20,000 nucleotides of DNA from Symbiodinium natans (lineage: Eukaryota > Sar > Dinophyceae > Suessiales > Symbiodiniaceae). The translations under genes and the position numbers were made by a program. Positions 17,070 through 20,000 of the stretch are shown here, one piece after another. Location: positions 1 through 20,000 of the forward strand of contig CAJNDS010002667.1 of assembly GCA_905221605.1 (NCBI GenBank), in the 5' to 3' direction. The notes under the pieces are model-generated. The model saw only the letters and a list, made by a program, of their open reading frames with translations. It ran no database searches and was not told the origin of the DNA. The number at the start of each line of letters is the position of its first letter. Within the stretch, counting starts at the first letter, position 1.

Positions 17070-17098
17070 CCCCCCCCCCCCCCCCCCCCCCCCCCCCC
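17070..17098. repeat. C29 homopolymer
   Basis: Twenty-nine consecutive C, the longest homopolymer in the window. The minus strand is a G29 run with obvious quadruplex potential. True length is doubtful because tracts this long are poorly read and assembled. The overlapping 155-codon + frame (16937-17404) contains a Pro run for this reason. Confidence 0.95.
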
Positions 17099-19796
17099 TT
17101 CCAACACGACGCTCGTATGAAGCAAGCTGGCATAGTTGTGGTTGGCGGGTGCGCAGCCCCTCGGATCATGGGTTGGTTGACGGAGGACTGGACGCTTGAC
17201 AGGATCAGAGGGTCAGGGTACTGGGACCAGGGGTTGGCTCGGGGCGAGGGGGGTTCGCCAACCTTGTCAAAAAACCATGCCAGGGCCAGGAAAGAACAAA
17301 AACACCAGGCCCGTTCCCCAAAGCTCGCAACAAATAACATTCAAGAAGCAACACCCATGTTCAATCCTTTTCTGATTTCAATTCCAAACAACATTCGGCT
17401 GTGAGCCCCGATCCAAGGTTACCATCCTGAGACTTCAAAAATATAAATGCCACACCCTGATGGCACAGGAGGGCCCCCTAGCGCCTACCAGTAGCTCGAA
17501 GAAGAGCTTCTGCAGCTCGTCCGAGCCTTGGAGCTTCCCAATGAAATCCGAGTTTCAGGACGTTGGGACTGTGTAGGCCAGGATTCAGGTACCAAAGCCT
17601 TAACCCCAGAAACATGGGCAATCTGGAACAGTAGAGTTCTAGGGTTTAGGCACCCGTCAACCTTACAACTTTCCATGTTCATCAGGAGTTTGGGGTTCAA
17701 GGTTTTATGGCTTGAGGCGTGAGGTAAACGGGTTTTGGGGATGTTCAGGTCTATGGAGTTGAGGGGACTAGCCTGGAAAGGCTAAATGCTACTCAGGGAA
17801 TGGCCATGTTAAGCACCCCACAGCTAACCCCAAAGCCTTACCCCGCGGGTAGGCTCGAATGCTGAAATGCGCACAGCGCAAGTCCGGGGCAAGCCCAAGC
17901 CCCAAAACCGTCTCTTTCAGCCACTGATTTGGGACTTGCAAGGTTGACGTTTTGGGATCAGATTTCGGGCATCCGGCTTGGACCTAACACTGTGGCCCTG
18001 CGGCCTGGGTGAAAGGTCATGATCTCGAGAATCACCGAGATGAGATTGCCTGCAAACGTCTGGGCTCTTGCGTCCTCTAGTCTAGGCTCCAGAACCTCGG
18101 AAGGTCTGCAAGTCTCTACGTGGTGAAATTGCACAGGCTTCGCCATGATGACGTGAGCGACCATGGTCCTTGAGCAGGGCCATAGCAGAACATGAGGCAG
18201 GCCTTCCACAAATAGGCCTCGAATCTCTGTGCCTCAGGAGTGAAAGAAGCAGACACCATTGACAACTCGAGAAAGTATCTGCGCTCTCCATGTTGAAAGT
18301 TACCTTAACCAACTAACCAAAATGTTGCACAAGTTTGACACCTGCTGCCTAGCAGATCTGGTCTTCCGTGAAGGAACCTTAAGCTCTTTCGCCGCTTTCG
18401 CCCGGTAAATAATGCTTCTGCCATGTTCTGCCTCTAGCATGTCCAAGGGTTCCGAATGGGCCAGGCAAGTACGGTTTAGTGTGCGTGTGGTTATCCCTAA
18501 AGTCTCTGCTGGGGCCTAGGGTGCGTGGGTGGTGAGGCTCTGTGAGTCTGAACACCCTAGGGACAGTTGATCGTGTTGAAGACCAACTACTGTGAACCGA
18601 ACGCTCTTGGACATTGCTGGGCCTTGCGGCCTTGCATGTGCAAGGCTTACTGGCACCGAGCTTGAGAGACCAGCTGGGTCAGACCTGTAAAGCCTAAGCC
18701 TGTGCGGCCTAGACACGACATGCCAGCGAATACCAGCACTTAAAATTTTAAGCAACCTTTGAATGGAAATCCTGTGAACGAGATTTTCAAATGCCGATGA
18801 CACCCCGCCCCAGAACACCTGAAGCAAACGTCTCAGAACTGTAAACCCATAATCTGCGCCTTGAAAGCTCAAAAGATACTGGACAACCCATCCATCCTGA
18901 CCCATCCATCCTGAGGCACAGGCTTCGTGCAGTGAGGCTCGTCGCTGACATGCACGCCCGCATCTGCACCTCGTATTTGCTGGGTTTGAGAGCTGTGCTT
19001 GAAGCCTGGACCTGGCCGCTGAGCTGACCACCACGAACGGCCTCTGAAATTATTATTGAACTTGGCTGGATTTCCTGTGCGAGCAAGGACCCGCTTGGAG
19101 TCTTGAGCTTTGGCAGGATTTCTTTTGCAGCCCTTCTAGCAGGCACCAGCAAAGCTTCGGAACCGCTTCAAGCGCTGCGCAAGAAGTTGAGAGATTACCC
19201 CTTTGGCGTTGAGAGGTTCGACAGGCAGGTGCCCTTCAGACTTTATCAAATCGCATCCCAAACTGCCTGCCTGCAGATTCTTGGCGTGTATTGTGAAGAC
19301 CTGCAAGGGTCTTTGAACCGGAGGGGGCTTGAGGCATGGCATTTTCAGGACTCGCGGTTTCGAAGCTATGCGGTTTCAAGGCATGGAACTAAGCATGGAT
19401 ACCTGGATACCTGCCTTAGAGACCACATTGCCCCAGGCAGTGCTTCAACCTGTAAGCCCTCATGCCCTCGTGATTAGGGTGGTTGTCGCATTAGTCGCAG
19501 TCAAAGTTAAAGGATGTCAGTGGCGCTCCGATACCCGTGGCGATGACGAGGAAGGCTCAAAAATAGGCGATGCGGCCAACAACAGAGGGCAGTGCCTTTA
19601 ATCTGTTGCCCGAGGGTTGGCCAGGAGGGCTGTCGACTCGAGATTCTAAAAGAAAGCAGGGTTCCAGGATACTGGCTCACATTATAGAAGCGACGCAGCA
19701 TCCAAACCTTCCAAGCTTAAAACGCCTTCACTGGACAAATGCTCTGCATCATTTGGAAAACGCTGCGCTGGCCTGAAAACTACTTTCGATCGTACA
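17099..19796. other. Unique sequence, no gene supported
   Basis: This stretch contains the longest open frame of the window, 172 codons on the minus strand (18516-19034), and a 121-codon frame overlapping it (18787-19152, -). Neither shows a family I recognise, and frames of this size are expected by chance. An exact 14-bp tandem pair, ACCCATCCATCCTG, lies at 18886-18899 and 18900-18913. If a spliced gene is present, I cannot identify its exons. Confidence 0.45.
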
Positions 19797-19814
19797 CCCT
19801 CCCCCCCCTCCCTC
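19797..19814. repeat. C-rich tract
   Basis: CCCT, C8, T, CCC, TC: another short pyrimidine tract of the type scattered through the window. The remaining bases to 20000 hold nothing I can support. Confidence 0.85.
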
Positions 19815-20000
19815 TTGCGCGCCTGCAAGAGCAGGCCAACACCTGCTTGGTTTTAGGAGTGTTTTGGTTGAGAGTTCATGCTGGGGCCTAAAGATGTGTG
19901 CTGCTGCGCCCCTGTTTTGCTAAGGAGCGTTGCTCTGCATGCACAGTTGACAAATAACTTTCAGCCTCTAATCTTCCTGAGAATCGAACTTAGGGTATTG

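Noticed and set aside
16937-17404. 155-codon + frame with a proline run
   Set aside because: It crosses the C29 tract, which alone makes the Pro run and whose length is uncertain. There is no domain on either side.
18516-19034. Longest open frame, 172 codons on the minus strand
   Set aside because: It has no recognised domain or repeat-free compositional signal, and a frame of this length is about what chance gives in 20 kb of this base composition.

Overview
The window looks like non-coding, repeat-dominated DNA from a eukaryotic nuclear genome. I found no reading frame that I can defend as a gene. The longest open frames are 172 and 155 codons, which is near what chance gives in 20 kb. None shows a recognisable domain, and many run through tandem repeats. 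There are no bacterial-style operons, ribosome binding sites, tRNAs, rRNAs or CRISPR arrays.

Two clues bear on the organism. First, a run of CCCTAAA (TTTAGGG-type) telomere-like units lies at 4146-4217, and degenerate relatives fill 11471-12160. TTTAGGG is the telomere unit of many plants and green algae, and also of dinoflagellates and chromerids. Second, the base composition is moderate and the intergenic DNA is long and rich in simple repeats. A faint, duplicated match to part of the dinoflagellate spliced leader occurs at 7651-7683. A microalga, possibly a dinoflagellate, is my best guess, but the sequence does not settle it.

Layout. 1-552: poly-C, then a 26-bp and a 31-bp degenerate tandem repeat. 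907-1300: a GGTCA-rich minisatellite whose orientation flips. 1316-1421: three small hairpins. 1436-3120: a mosaic of G/C-rich blocks, a dispersed repeat present in inverted copies, and an octanucleotide array. 3479-3960: a tandem repeat of about 127 bp. 4146-4217: interstitial telomere-like repeat. 4218-10740: mostly featureless unique sequence with a few short duplications. 10743-10950: AT-rich microsatellites. 11053-12307: subtelomere-like degenerate repeats. 12556-13015: a hairpin satellite with an exact 112-bp period. 13161-13314: a G-tract/AT/C-tract composite. 13962-14035: a 9-bp minisatellite. 16537-16850: a 41-bp tandem repeat. 17070-17098: a C29 tract. The remainder is unique sequence.

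The most notable object is the hairpin satellite at 12556-13015. Its four units each fold into a long stem. The 17-nt loop of unit 3 is the exact reverse complement of the loop of unit 2, while the spacers between units keep one orientation and the 112-bp register is unbroken. This is direct sequence evidence that the loops have been inverted within their stems.
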